A stretch of 45,538 nucleotides of DNA from an uncultured Anaerolineae bacterium (GTDB lineage Bacteria; Chloroflexota; Anaerolineae; J036; Brachytrichaceae), in the NCBI GenBank assembly GCA_938028725.1, contig CALIMH010000019.1, forward strand, positions 1-45,538. Reading direction: 5' to 3'. Position 1 is the stretch's first letter. Each line of letters begins with the position of its first letter. The position numbers and the translations under genes are program-made. The notes beneath the pieces are model-generated. The model made no database searches. It was given only the letters and a program-made list of their open reading frames with translations, and was not told the origin of the DNA. Positions 1 through 9,327 of the stretch are shown piece after piece.

Positions 1-936
1 CCGCAGCGCATCGTCCTGACCGGCCGAGGGTTGTTCATGATCGCCGACGCGATCTACACCTTCCCCGAGGCCGGCCGGCGCATCGCCGGCATGGGCCAGA
101 CCGCGCAAGGCAGCGGCAACTTCATCAAGCTGATTGACCCCGCCTACGCGGACAAAGCGACGCTGGAGCGCGACGCCGGCGCCGAGCAGGTCGCAGCGTT
201 GCGGCCCGATCTGGTCATCGTCAAGAGCACGGCTGCCGAGGCCACCGGCAAGCCCATCGAAGCGCTGGGCATTCCGGTGGTGTACATAGACTTCGAGACG
301 CCGGCGCAGTACTACCGCGACCTGGCCATCCTGGGCAAGGTGTTCGGCAACGAGGCGCGCGCGCAAGAGGTGATCGCTTTCTATCAGGACCGCGTGGCGC
401 GGATTGAGAAGGCCGTGGCGGACGCCGCCAAGCCGCGCGTGCTGTTGCTGTACTACAATGACCGCGACGGCGCCGTGAGCTTCAACGTGCCGCCGCTGAG
501 TTGGATTCAGACGGAGATGGTGCAAAGGGCCGGCGGCGAGCCGGTGTGGGCCGACGCCGAGCTTGGCCGAGGTTGGACGCAGGTGACGCTGGAGCAGATC
601 GCTGCATGGGATCCCGACCAGATCTTCGTCGTGTCCTACTTTAAGAACCCCTCAGAGGTAGTCGCCAACCTGAAAGCCGATCCCAACTGGCAGGCGCTGC
701 GCGCCGCCAAAGAAGGCCGGCTCTACGCCTTCCCGGCCGATCTATATAGCTGGGACCAACCGGATACCCGCTGGATCCTGGGCCTCACGTGGTTGGCCGG
801 ACGGATGCACCCCGACCGCTTCCCAGGCCTCGACATTGAGGCCGAAGTGCAGGCGTTCTATCAGGCGCTCTACGGCTTAGATGCCGACTTCTTCGCGTCG
901 AAGATCAAGCCCACCTTCAAAGGGGATTTGCCTTGA
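1..936 (+). CDS. FecB/BtuF-type ABC transporter substrate-binding protein (5' partial)
   Basis: The frame is open from base 1, so the start and any signal or lipoprotein peptide lie outside the window; 311 residues are visible. The layout is that of class III periplasmic binding proteins (Peripla_BP_2, TroA-like fold): an N-terminal lobe with 'LRPDLVIVKS' and 'GIPVVYIDFETP', a long connecting helix with 'LGKVFGNEARAQEVI', and a C-terminal lobe with 'WDPDQIFVVSYF' and a closing 'W..L...RMHPDRF' segment. The family captures iron-siderophore, haem, cobalamin or molybdate for a FecCD-type permease. The stop overlaps the TTG start of the permease gene (TTGA), so the genes are translationally coupled. 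The substrate cannot be read from the sequence. Confidence 0.88.
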   Translation, partial: PQRIVLTGRGLFMIADAIYTFPEAGRRIAGMGQTAQGSGNFIKLIDPAYADKATLERDAGAEQVAALRPDLVIVKSTAAEATGKPIEALGIPVVYIDFETPAQYYRDLAILGKVFGNEARAQEVIAFYQDRVARIEKAVADAAKPRVLLLYYNDRDGAVSFNVPPLSWIQTEMVQRAGGEPVWADAELGRGWTQVTLEQIAAWDPDQIFVVSYFKNPSEVVANLKADPNWQALRAAKEGRLYAFPADLYSWDQPDTRWILGLTWLAGRMHPDRFPGLDIEAEVQAFYQALYGLDADFFASKIKPTFKGDLP

Positions 937-1958
937 GCGAACTCGCGCTACGCGCCGTCATTGCGCGCAATGCCCGCCGCCGGCACCTGATCGGGCTGCT
1001 GGCGGCCGGGCTGATTGCGCTGCTCGCGATCTCCATCCTGCTGGGTCGCTATCCCGCGCCGGGGTTGATGCCCTGGTCGCGCCTGCAAGAGGATGAACTG
1101 GCCGCGCGGCTGGTCGTGAATTTGCGCATTCCCCGCCTGCTGACCGCACTTTTGCTGGGGATGACGCTTTCGGCGGCCGGCATGGTCTTTCAGTTGCTAT
1201 TCAGCAACCCGCTGGTCGAGCCAGGCTTTCTGGGCGTCTCACAAGGGGCGGCGTTCGGCGCAGCGTTCGCCATCGTCCTCCTTGGCAGCGGCGCCCTCAT
1301 GACGCAAGCCAGCGCCGCAGCGTTCGCGCTGGCCGGATTGGGATTCTCATATTTAATGGCGCGCCGCTTGCGCTTCGGCGGATGGGTGCTGCGGCTGGTG
1401 CTGGCCGGCATCGCTGTCTCGGCGCTGTTTTCGGCCGGCGTCGGCCTGCTCAAATACATCGCCGATCCCCTCACCCAGTTGCCGGAGATCACCTTCTGGT
1501 TGCTGGGCAGCCTGGCCAGCATCACTTGGCCCAAGCTGATCAGCGTGCTGCCGGCGGTCACGGTCAGCTTATTCGTCATGCTGCTCTTCCGCTGGCGTCT
1601 CAACGTGCTCTCGCTCAACGAGGAGACGGCGTTCTCCCTGGGCGCAGCGCCCCATCGCGAGCGGCTGGTGCTGATCTTGGCTGCCGTGGCGCCGACGGCG
1701 GCGCTGATCTCCATCAGCGGCATGGTGGGCTGGATCGGCCTGATCGTGCCACACATCACCCGTCGCCTGTTCGACGCCGACACGCGCTTTGGCCTGCCGG
1801 CGACGATGCTGATAGGCGGCATCTTCGCCATGCTGTGCGACAACGCCGCCCGCACATTGCTGGCCGGCGAAATCCCGCTCGGCATCCTCACGTCGCTGCT
1901 GGGGGCGCTGATCTTCCTGGGGCTGATGACGGCGCAGCAATTCCGAGCACGAACATGA
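933..1958 (+). CDS. FecCD/BtuC family ABC transporter permease
   Basis: 341 residues, strongly hydrophobic with about nine to ten predicted membrane helices, the usual size for FecCD/BtuC permeases. Family marks include 'LRIPRLLTALLLGMTLSAAG' near residues 63-82, 'NPLVEPGFLGVSQGAAFGA', and the C-terminal 'GMVGWIGLIVPHITRR' coupling region that contacts the ATPase. The TTG start at 933 is chosen because it overlaps the stop of the binding protein; no better start is near. It should form the inner-membrane channel with the ATPase encoded next, which it overlaps by 4 bases (ATGA). Substrate class (iron chelate, cobamide or oxyanion) is open. Confidence 0.93.
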   Translation: MSELALRAVIARNARRRHLIGLLAAGLIALLAISILLGRYPAPGLMPWSRLQEDELAARLVVNLRIPRLLTALLLGMTLSAAGMVFQLLFSNPLVEPGFLGVSQGAAFGAAFAIVLLGSGALMTQASAAAFALAGLGFSYLMARRLRFGGWVLRLVLAGIAVSALFSAGVGLLKYIADPLTQLPEITFWLLGSLASITWPKLISVLPAVTVSLFVMLLFRWRLNVLSLNEETAFSLGAAPHRERLVLILAAVAPTAALISISGMVGWIGLIVPHITRRLFDADTRFGLPATMLIGGIFAMLCDNAARTLLAGEIPLGILTSLLGALIFLGLMTAQQFRART

Positions 1959-2740
1959 CGCACGACCGCGAAGCCTTGCTGACGTTCCGGGATGTGACCT
2001 TCGGCTATCGTCCCCACCACCCGCCGGTGCTGGATTGCGTGAACTTCAGCCTGCGCCCAGGGCGCGTGTTGGCCATCGTCGGCCCGAACGGCGCCGGCAA
2101 AACCACGCTGCTGGCCCTGGCGCTGGGGTGGCTCAGCCCCTGGCGGGGCGATGTGCTGCTGGCCGGCCGTGCCATCCAAAGCTATAAGCGCAATGAGCGC
2201 GGGCGCTGGCTCGCGCTCGTGCCGCAGAGCGAACACACCCCCTTCGACTACAGCGCGCTCGAATACGTGCTGATGGGCCGCGCGCCGCACCTGCCGCCGT
2301 TGGGCATCCCCGGCCCGGTGGATTACGAGATCGCGCTGGACGCGCTGGCGCGCGCCGGCATCGCTGCGCTCGCCAATCGGCCCGTCCCGCAGCTCAGCGG
2401 CGGCGAACGCCAGCTCATGTTATTGGCGCGCGCCATCGCCCAACAACCGCGCCTCATGCTGCTGGACGAGCCGACCGCGCACCTGGACTTGCACAACAAG
2501 GCGCGCCTGATCCAGATCATGCGCCACCTGCGCGCGCAAGGCGTGACCTTGGTGATGACCAATCACGAGCCGGACGTAGTGCTGGCCGTCGCCGACGACG
2601 TGCTGCTCATGGAGGCCGGCCGCCCACCGGTCTTCGGCCTGCCGGACGAGGTGTTCACCGAGGATGCGCTCAGCCGCATCTATCGTCTGCCGATTCGCCT
2701 GATAGAAGTAAACGGACGCAAACAGGTAGTCTGGACATGA
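1955..2740 (+). CDS. ABC transporter ATP-binding protein (FecE/BtuD type)
   Basis: 261 residues from the ATG at 1955, which overlaps the permease stop; a longer open frame upstream (from 1382) is only a shadow of the permease gene. Walker A is 'GPNGAGKTT', the Q-loop is in 'LVPQSEHTPFDY', the ABC signature is 'QLSGGERQLMLLARAI', Walker B is 'RLMLLDEPTAHLD', and the switch histidine is in 'MTNHEPD'. The C-terminal tail 'EVFTEDALSRIYRLPIRLIE' is typical of FecE/BtuD-like ATPases. It energises the importer formed with the two preceding genes. Its stop overlaps the start of the THEP1-like gene (ATGA), so all belong to one transcript. Confidence 0.95.
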   Translation: MTHDREALLTFRDVTFGYRPHHPPVLDCVNFSLRPGRVLAIVGPNGAGKTTLLALALGWLSPWRGDVLLAGRAIQSYKRNERGRWLALVPQSEHTPFDYSALEYVLMGRAPHLPPLGIPGPVDYEIALDALARAGIAALANRPVPQLSGGERQLMLLARAIAQQPRLMLLDEPTAHLDLHNKARLIQIMRHLRAQGVTLVMTNHEPDVVLAVADDVLLMEAGRPPVFGLPDEVFTEDALSRIYRLPIRLIEVNGRKQVVWT

Positions 2741-3273
2741 CCAACAACGCCGCACACGCACTGCCCCTCTATGCGCTCACCGGCCCGCGCGGCGCCGGCA
2801 AGACCACCTTCTGCCGCAGGCTGATTGACCTGGCGCGCGCAGCCGGCCGAGATGTCGCCGGGGTGATCTCCCCCGCAGTCGTCGCGCAGGGCGCGCGCAT
2901 CGGCTTCGATGCAGAAGCCATCCGCAGCGGGGAGCGGCGCGTCCTCGGTCGCGCTGCGCCGGCGCCTGGATTGGAGATCGCGCTGGGCCGCTGGTTCTTC
3001 AGCCCGGCGACGCTGGCCTGGGGCAACCACGTCTTATCAACGAGCTGCCCTTGCGACGCGCTCATCGTGGACGAGATCGGCCCGCTGGAGCTGCTGCGCG
3101 GCGAGGGTTGGACTGCGGCGCTGGATGTCCTGCGCGGCGGCTACCGCATCGCGCTGGTCGTCGTTCGCCCTGAGCTGCTCGACGCCGCCCGCGCGACGCT
3201 GCCCATCGCCCAGTGCTTTGACGTGCAAAACGATCATGACAACAATCAACTCGTTGCGCTGTTCACTCGGTAA
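2737..3273 (+). CDS. THEP1-like nucleoside-triphosphatase
   Basis: 178 residues, the normal size of THEP1 (NTPase_1) proteins. A P-loop 'GPRGAGKTT' lies at about residues 18-26, followed by 'CRRLIDLARAAGRDVAGVI', and the Walker B region 'ALIVDEIGPLELLRGEGW' carries the family's 'DEIGPLEL' signature. A C-terminal 'ALVVVRPELLDAA' strand-helix matches the family. THEP1 proteins hydrolyse NTPs in vitro and their cell role is unsettled. Here the ATG overlaps the stop of the ABC ATPase gene, which ties it to the importer. An accessory role, such as processing the imported metal or cofactor, is an inference from context only. Confidence 0.85.
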   Translation: MTNNAAHALPLYALTGPRGAGKTTFCRRLIDLARAAGRDVAGVISPAVVAQGARIGFDAEAIRSGERRVLGRAAPAPGLEIALGRWFFSPATLAWGNHVLSTSCPCDALIVDEIGPLELLRGEGWTAALDVLRGGYRIALVVVRPELLDAARATLPIAQCFDVQNDHDNNQLVALFTR

Positions 3274-4071
3274 CGTCGCCGCGCGCCACGCGCAGCTCGC
3301 CTTTTTCACGGCCATCCCGATCGCCGTGCTGGGCGGGCTGATCGGCCTAGGTGGTGCGGAGTTCCGCCTGCCGGTGCTGGCCAGCCCGTTAAGGTATTCC
3401 GCCAAACAAGCCGTGCCACTCAACCTGGCCATCAGCTTGATCACCCTGCTCACCGCGCTGGTGATCCGCAGCGGCGCGCTGTCGCTGGGCGCGGCGGCGT
3501 CGTACGGCGGGCCGATCGTGGCGATGACTGGCGGCGCGATGCTCGCTGCCTTCTTCGGCGCCACGCTGGCCGGGTCGGCTGTCCGTGCCAAAATTCGAGC
3601 GCATCATCCTGACGCTGCTGGTCGCCATCGGCCTGGCGCTGATCGTGGAGGGCTTCCTGCCCGAGCGGATTCCGGCCCTCATCCCCGATGTCGCCCCGGC
3701 GCGCGCAGCAGCCGGCCTTGTTGTTCGGCCTGGGCATCGGCCTAGTCAGCAGCCTGCTGGGCGTCGCCGGCGGCGAATTAATCATCCCCACGTTCGTGTT
3801 TGCCTTCGGCGCGGACATTAAGACGGCCGGCACATGCAGCTTGCTCATCGGCATCCCCACCGTCGTGATCGGGTTAATCCGCTACGCGCATCGCGGCGCA
3901 TTGGCCGACCCCGCGCCGCTCGCGCGCACGGTAGCGCCGATGGGGATCGGGTCGGTGATCGGCGCGCTCATCGGCGGTTCACTGGCGGGCGTCGCGCCGG
4001 CGTCGCTCTTGAAGGTCGGACTAGGCATCATCTTGATCGTTTCGGCGGCGCGCGTTTTCCGGCGCGGCTGA
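3236..4071 (+). pseudogene. TSUP (TauE/SafE) family permease with two frameshifts
   Basis: Homology to a single sulfite-exporter-type (TSUP) membrane protein runs through three reading frames. Residues from the ATG at 3236 to about 3574 give the N-terminal helices ('GGLIGLGGAEFRLPVL', 'AVPLNLAISLITLLTALVI'). From about 3576 to 3716 the frame is shifted ('PKFERIILTLLVAIGLALIV'). From about 3718 to 4071 it shifts again ('SLLGVAGGELIIPTFVFAFG', 'CSLLIGIPTVVIGLIRYAHR'). Removing one base near 3575 and one near 3717 would restore about 277 residues, the normal family length. The start overlaps the end of the THEP1-like gene. Either the gene is decaying or the assembly has two single-base insertions. 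Confidence 0.75.
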
Positions 4072-4119
4072 GCCTCGCGCCTCATGCATCACGGCGCAAG
4101 GCGGCCTTAGAATCGGACT

Positions 4120-5792
4120 ATGCCCGTAGCGAAGGGAGCGGCACTGAGAACCAAAGCCGCATCGAACGGCGTCGCGATCCTGCGCGCCGAATTGCAGCGC
4201 AAAAAGAAAGAACTCACCGCCATCCGCGAAATCTTGCTCTCGATCAACGCTTCGTCCGACCTACGCTCCATCCTGAACGGCATTGCGCAGACGACGACGC
4301 GCGTGATGGGCGTGGACTCGACTTCGATATATCTGCTGGATCGGTCGTCGCAGCGGCTGATCTTAAAGGCGACGACCGGCCTGTTCCGCGAGGCCATAGA
4401 CCACGGCTATCTCCGCATGGGCGAAGGGTTGACCGGCTGGGCCGCGCAGCATCGCCAACTGGTCGCTGTGCGCGACGCGCAGCGCGATCCGCGCTTTCAC
4501 GAAGTGCCCAACACGCGCGAGCGGTCGTTCAAATCGCTGATGGCCGTGCCGTTGGTCAGCCAGGATCGCGTCGTCGGCGCGATGAACGTGCAGACGCACC
4601 GGCGACACACCTGGACGGCCGGCGAGATCGAGTTCGTCTCGCTCATCGGCGAGATGGTTGCCGGCATCCTGGAGCGCGCGATTTTGCAAGAGGAGAGCGA
4701 ACGCAAAGTGCGCGAGATGCAAGCCGTCGCCGAAGTCAGCCGCGCCGCCATCTCCCCGTTGTATCTGGACGAGATGCTGCGCGTGGTGGCTGAGATGGGC
4801 GCGCACGCGGTGAACGCGCGGCGCTGCTCGGTCTTGCTGCTCGATGAGACGGCGCGCGCTTTCGTGCCGCGGGCGATTTACGACCGCAAGCTGAACGTGC
4901 CGCCCGAACCGCCCTGGCCGCTGGACGACCTGCCGCTCCTCAACATCGAACGACTGAGCGAACCGGTGTTGGTGAACGAGACATGTTGCGAGTTGCAACC
5001 GGCGCACGCTGCTTGGGCGGCTCAGGCGCAACTCAACGGCCTGATGTGCGTGCCGATGCAGGTGCGCGACCGTGCGATTGGCCTGCTCAATATGTGGACC
5101 GAGGCGGCCGGAGAGTTCGCCGAGGCACAGGTCGAGCTATGCACCACGCTGGCCAACCAGATCGCGCTGGCCATCGAGAACGCCCATCTCATCGGCAACG
5201 CCGCCATCGTCAAAGAGATGAACCACCGCGTGAAGAACAACCTGCAGAACGTGGTGATGCTGCTCCAGATGCAACTGCACGACGCCAGCGACAAGCTCAC
5301 CGCCAAGGAAGTGCTGCACGAAAGCATCAACCGCATCATGAGCATCGCTGCCGTGCACGACGCGCTGGCGCAAGAGGGCTTCCGGCTGGTGGACGTGAAA
5401 GACGTGCTCACGCGCGTGGTGGGCCTGACGCAGGCGAACATGACCCGCCCCGACCTTCAACTGGTCATTCACGTGATCGGCGACTCGCTGCGCATGAGTT
5501 CGCGCGCCGCCACAGCGCTGGCGCTCTGCGTGAACGAGCTGGTGCAGAACGCCATGGAACACGCCTTCGTCGGTCGAGACCAGGGCGAGATCACCATCAG
5601 CCTGATTGACTGCGGCGGCGCGCTCGAAGTGGAGGTGCGCGACAACGGGCTGGGCGCGGCGGCCGGCAGTATGGACGCGCCGAGCCTGGGGCTGAACATC
5701 GTCCACATGCTGGTGCAAGAAGACCTGCGCGGCACGTTCACCCTCAGGCGCACCGCACACGGCACGACGGCCATCATCAAAGCGCCGTTCAG

Positions 5793-5814
<22 letters not shown>
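4120..5814 (+). CDS. GAF-GAF sensor histidine kinase (HisKA_2 type)
   Basis: 564 residues with no membrane segment or signal peptide, so a cytoplasmic sensor. A short coiled N-terminus (about 20-45) is followed by two GAF domains (about 45-185 and 205-360). Next is a HisKA_2 dimerisation domain with '[11 protein letters not shown]', whose phospho-acceptor is His369. The HATPase domain has the N-box '[12 protein letters not shown]' around Asn477 and the G1 box 'DNGLGA' at 508-513. This histidine-kinase class often acts in light, redox or small-ligand responses through stand-alone receivers. No response regulator lies nearby, so it is an orphan here. The GAF ligand is unknown. Its 3' end overlaps the convergent ABC ATPase remnant by 22 bases. 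Confidence 0.92.
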
Positions 5815-6235
<421 letters not shown>

Positions 6236-6239
<4 letters not shown>

Positions 6240-7009
6240 TCACAGGGACGCATGATCTGCTCTCGCTCGAGCCATGCTCGAACAGCTTCAGCAAATGCTG
6301 CGCTCTGTTCTAGGTGGGCGTTATGACCTGCGCCGGGGATGTTGATGCGCTGTGCGCGTGGCATGAGCGCCGCAGCCTTGTCCAGCAGTGCTGCATACTT
6401 GGCATCGCGCGCGCCTGCGATGAGCAGGGTGGGGATGTCCAGCGTCGGCAGCGCGTCCCACAGGGGTGGTTGTCGGCCTGGGCTGAGCTCGGCGATGACG
6501 CGCGCCATGGCCTTGGCATCTTGGCGGGAGGCGCTCTGCACTGCTCTGCTCAGCAGCACTGGTTGCTCCGCTAGGGAGTGGAAGAGCGGCTGCCGATACC
6601 ACTCCTCAGCGAACGTGCGCAGCCCCACCTGGTGGATGCGTGCTGCACGTGCAGCATCAGCAGCGCGTCGTTGGTCTCGCGCCAGCGCGTCGCAGATACC
6701 GGGCGCGGCGCCTTCAATCGCTAACCCCACCAGCCGACCTGGATGATGGACGGCGAAATGCCATGCCAACCGCCCGCCCATCGAGTAGCCTATCAGCACT
6801 GCCTTGCTTACTTGCTGTGTGTCCAGCCAAGCATCCAGCCAAGCGCTGAGCCAGTCGAAATGTAGCGTGTGCGGCGGCAGCGGTGTGCGTCCGTGGCCAG
6901 GCAGGTCAGGCGCAAGTGTTGGCCACTTGGCGAGCGCGCGCCGAACGGGATTCCACTGCGCGCCCGTGCCCAGAAAGCCATGCAGGAACACCAGCACCGG
7001 CAGCGTCAT
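6236..7009 (-). CDS. menH: MenH, SHCHC synthase (alpha/beta hydrolase)
   Basis: 257 residues of alpha/beta-hydrolase fold. It has the oxyanion segment '[11 protein letters not shown]', '[11 protein letters not shown]', the nucleophile elbow 'GYSMGG' (Ser76), an acid in 'GARDAKY' (Asp202) and the base in 'GAGHNAHLE' (His229). MenH removes pyruvate from SEPHCHC to give SHCHC in menaquinone synthesis. The ATG at 7009 is preferred over an upstream TTG (7021) because it overlaps the menE stop as ATGA. As the last gene of a menF-menD-menB-menE-menH operon its assignment is firm, although small hydrolases of this type are often annotated only by fold. Confidence 0.88.
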
Positions 7010-8433
7010 CGTGCGGCACAATGGGCAGTGAGGATGGTGCGAATCTGGGAGCGCTGCACCTTGCCGAGCGCATTGCGTGGCAGCTCGGTCACAAAGAATA
7101 CCTGACGGGGCGCTTTGTAGGCTGCGATCCGCTCACGGACAAAGCCGATCAACGCATCTGCTTTTACCACAGCGCCGTCGCGCAGCACCACTGCTGCAGC
7201 GACGCGCTGGCCCCACTCGGCGTCATCAACGCCAAACACGCAGGCCTCTCGCACGGCCGGATGAGAACACAACACTGCCTCTACTTCGGCGGGGTACACA
7301 TTCTCCCCGCCGCTCACGATCAAGTCCTCGCGGCGGCTGACAACCCAGAGGTACCCCTGCGCATCTTGGTAGCCAAAGTCGCCGGTGAAGAGCGCGCCCT
7401 CGCGCAGTGCGCGCTGGGTTGCTTCTGGCTGACGGTAGTAGCCGCGCATGAGCGTTGGCCCTTGCACCACGATCTCACCGATTTGGCCTGGTGGCAGCTT
7501 CGCTCCCTGCTCATCCGCGATCCAGATGGTGTTGCCGGTTAGCGGCTTGCCCACGCTGCCGGGGGCGCGTTGTGCCTCCGATGGTGTGGCTGTTGCGACC
7601 TGGGAAGCCGCCTCTGTCAAGCCGTAGGTGGGCGCCAACGGCAGTCTGGCTTGCCGAGCGCGCTCCAAGAGCGCGGGTGGTGCTGCAGCACCGCCCAGCA
7701 GGATCGCGCGCAGGTGAGGTGCGCGGGGACTTGGATCGTGTTCCAGCCAGCGGTAGAGCGTAGTGGGGACCAGAGACATCATTGAGATCCCATCGTTAGC
7801 AACAGCTGCGCTGAGCTGCACCGGGTCGAAGCGCGAGTGTAGAACGATAGCAGCGCCGGCTAGTGCCGCGCGAAACACGATCGCTAATCCACCGACGTGA
7901 TACAGCGGCAGGTTCAACAGCCAGCGGTCGGTTGCATAAGCGCCCAGTCGCTCTGCGGCCATGCGCGCAGAGGCGATATGAGCTTCAAAGGTGAGCAATG
8001 CGCCCTTCGGCTTGCCGGTAGTACCGGAGGTGAAGAAGATGCCTTGCACGCCGCGGAGCGCGGCACGGTCGAAATCTGGAGCGGTTGGCGAGATGATGGG
8101 GTAGCGCGTTGCATCGTCCAGCCAGTCCTCATCCAAGATGAAGCGACAGTCAGCGCTGCGCGCCAACTCTTCCCGTTCGTGCGGGTGGAGCCGCGCGTGG
8201 AGAGGCAGCATCACCACTTCCATGCGTGCCAGCGCATGGATCAGCGCCACGTGAGCGGCTGAATTGCCCCGCGCGCCAAACGCCACGCCGATCACGTCGC
8301 CGGCTCGCGCGCCAGCCCGCTGCAGCCGCCCAGCGAGGCGCTCGGACCATGCGCTCAGGTCAGCATAGGTGTAGTGGCGCTGGCCATCCACTAACGCGAG
8401 CTGTGTTGAGGGAGCATGTGCGAGCAAGTCCAC
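7006..8433 (-). CDS. menE: MenE, 2-succinylbenzoate-CoA ligase
   Basis: 475 residues of the acyl-adenylate-forming family. The phosphate-binding loop 'IFFTSGTTGKPKG' is near residues 131-143. It is followed by 'TYGLTEAASQ', the hinge region 'TGDFGYQDAQGYLWVVSRRE', 'DLIVSGGENVYPAEVE', and the C-terminal catalytic lysine in 'PRNALGKVQR'. The enzyme joins CoA to o-succinylbenzoate before ring closure by MenB. It starts with GTG at 8433, 4 bases past the menB stop (TAA at 8438-8440), and its own stop overlaps menH. Operon context picks MenE from the many acyl-CoA ligases. Confidence 0.93.
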   Translation of the reverse strand: MDLLAHAPSTQLALVDGQRHYTYADLSAWSERLAGRLQRAGARAGDVIGVAFGARGNSAAHVALIHALARMEVVMLPLHARLHPHEREELARSADCRFILDEDWLDDATRYPIISPTAPDFDRAALRGVQGIFFTSGTTGKPKGALLTFEAHIASARMAAERLGAYATDRWLLNLPLYHVGGLAIVFRAALAGAAIVLHSRFDPVQLSAAVANDGISMMSLVPTTLYRWLEHDPSPRAPHLRAILLGGAAAPPALLERARQARLPLAPTYGLTEAASQVATATPSEAQRAPGSVGKPLTGNTIWIADEQGAKLPPGQIGEIVVQGPTLMRGYYRQPEATQRALREGALFTGDFGYQDAQGYLWVVSRREDLIVSGGENVYPAEVEAVLCSHPAVREACVFGVDDAEWGQRVAAAVVLRDGAVVKADALIGFVRERIAAYKAPRQVFFVTELPRNALGKVQRSQIRTILTAHCAAR

Positions 8434-8437
8434 GGGT

Positions 8438-9283
8438 TTACGGCAGCCAGGGATAGCGTCGAAAGTCAGGCTTGCGCTTTTCCAAGTAGGCGCGGTGACC
8501 TTCCTGGCCTTCCTCGGTCAGGTAAAACATCAGTGTTGCGTTGCCGGCCAGCTCTTGGATGCCAGCCTCGCCGTCTAGCTCGGCATTGAAGGCCGATTTC
8601 AACGCGCGAATGGCTAGCGGGCTTTTCTCCAGAATTTCCAGCGCCCATCGCACACCTTCAGCCTCCAACTCCTCTACCGGCACCACCGCGTTCACAAGCC
8701 CCATGTCCAGGGCTTGCTGAGCGTCGTACTGTCGGCAAAGGTACCAAATTTCGCGCGCCTTCTTTTGCCCGATAATGCGCGCCAGATACGAGGCGCCAAA
8801 GCCGCCGTCAAATGAGCCCACGCGCGGGCCAGTTTGGCCGAAGATGGCGTTGTCGGCGGCGATGGTGAGATCGCAGATCACGTGCAGCACGTGACCTCCG
8901 CCAATTGCATAGCCGGCCACCAGCGCAATCACTGGCTTGGGGATGGTGCGGATGAGGCGCTGCAAACGCAGCACGTTGAGCCGCGGCACGCCATCACTGC
9001 CGACGTACCCGCCTGCGCCGCGCACCCTTTGGTCGCCGCCAGCGCAGAAGGCATACTTGCCATCCTTGGCTGGGCCGTTGCCGGTGAACAGGATGACGCC
9101 GATGCGCGTGTCGTGCCAGGCATTCTCAAACGCCTCGATCATCTCGTCAATCGTCTCAGGGCGGAAGGCGTTGCGCACTTCTGGCCGGTTAAACGCGATG
9201 CGTGCAATGCCCTCTTCGCACTTGTGATACGTGATGTCTTGGTATTCCTTGACAGGGATCCAACTCACCATTTGAGTGGTCAT
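8438..9283 (-). CDS. menB: MenB, 1,4-dihydroxy-2-naphthoyl-CoA synthase
   Basis: 281 residues of the crotonase fold. The MenB-specific segments are '[20 protein letters not shown]', which holds the active-site loop, '[20 protein letters not shown]' forming the oxyanion hole, and '[16 protein letters not shown]'. The C-terminus '[13 protein letters not shown]' is close to the consensus end of MenB. The enzyme closes the second ring of the naphthoquinone from o-succinylbenzoyl-CoA. The ATG at 9283 is chosen over a longer frame (to 9376) because an AAAGGAG ribosome site sits just upstream and known MenB proteins begin near this point. About 44 bases separate it from menD. Confidence 0.96.
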   Translation of the reverse strand: MTTQMVSWIPVKEYQDITYHKCEEGIARIAFNRPEVRNAFRPETIDEMIEAFENAWHDTRIGVILFTGNGPAKDGKYAFCAGGDQRVRGAGGYVGSDGVPRLNVLRLQRLIRTIPKPVIALVAGYAIGGGHVLHVICDLTIAADNAIFGQTGPRVGSFDGGFGASYLARIIGQKKAREIWYLCRQYDAQQALDMGLVNAVVPVEELEAEGVRWALEILEKSPLAIRALKSAFNAELDGEAGIQELAGNATLMFYLTEEGQEGHRAYLEKRKPDFRRYPWLP

Positions 9284-9327
9284 ATCGCCAGCTCCTTTGT
9301 CGTCACTGTGTCCTCGACGGTGCGCCC

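Noticed and set aside
1382..1954. Long 5' extension of the ABC ATPase frame
   Set aside because: The extension translates to a permease-gene shadow; ATPase homology starts at the ATG at 1955.
1190..2290. 366-codon open frame on the minus strand
   Set aside because: It is antisense to the FecCD permease and the ATPase, with no recognisable domain.
3560..3730. Programmed frameshifting in the TSUP gene
   Set aside because: No slippery heptamer or downstream structure was evident, and two same-sign shifts are better explained by decay or sequencing error.
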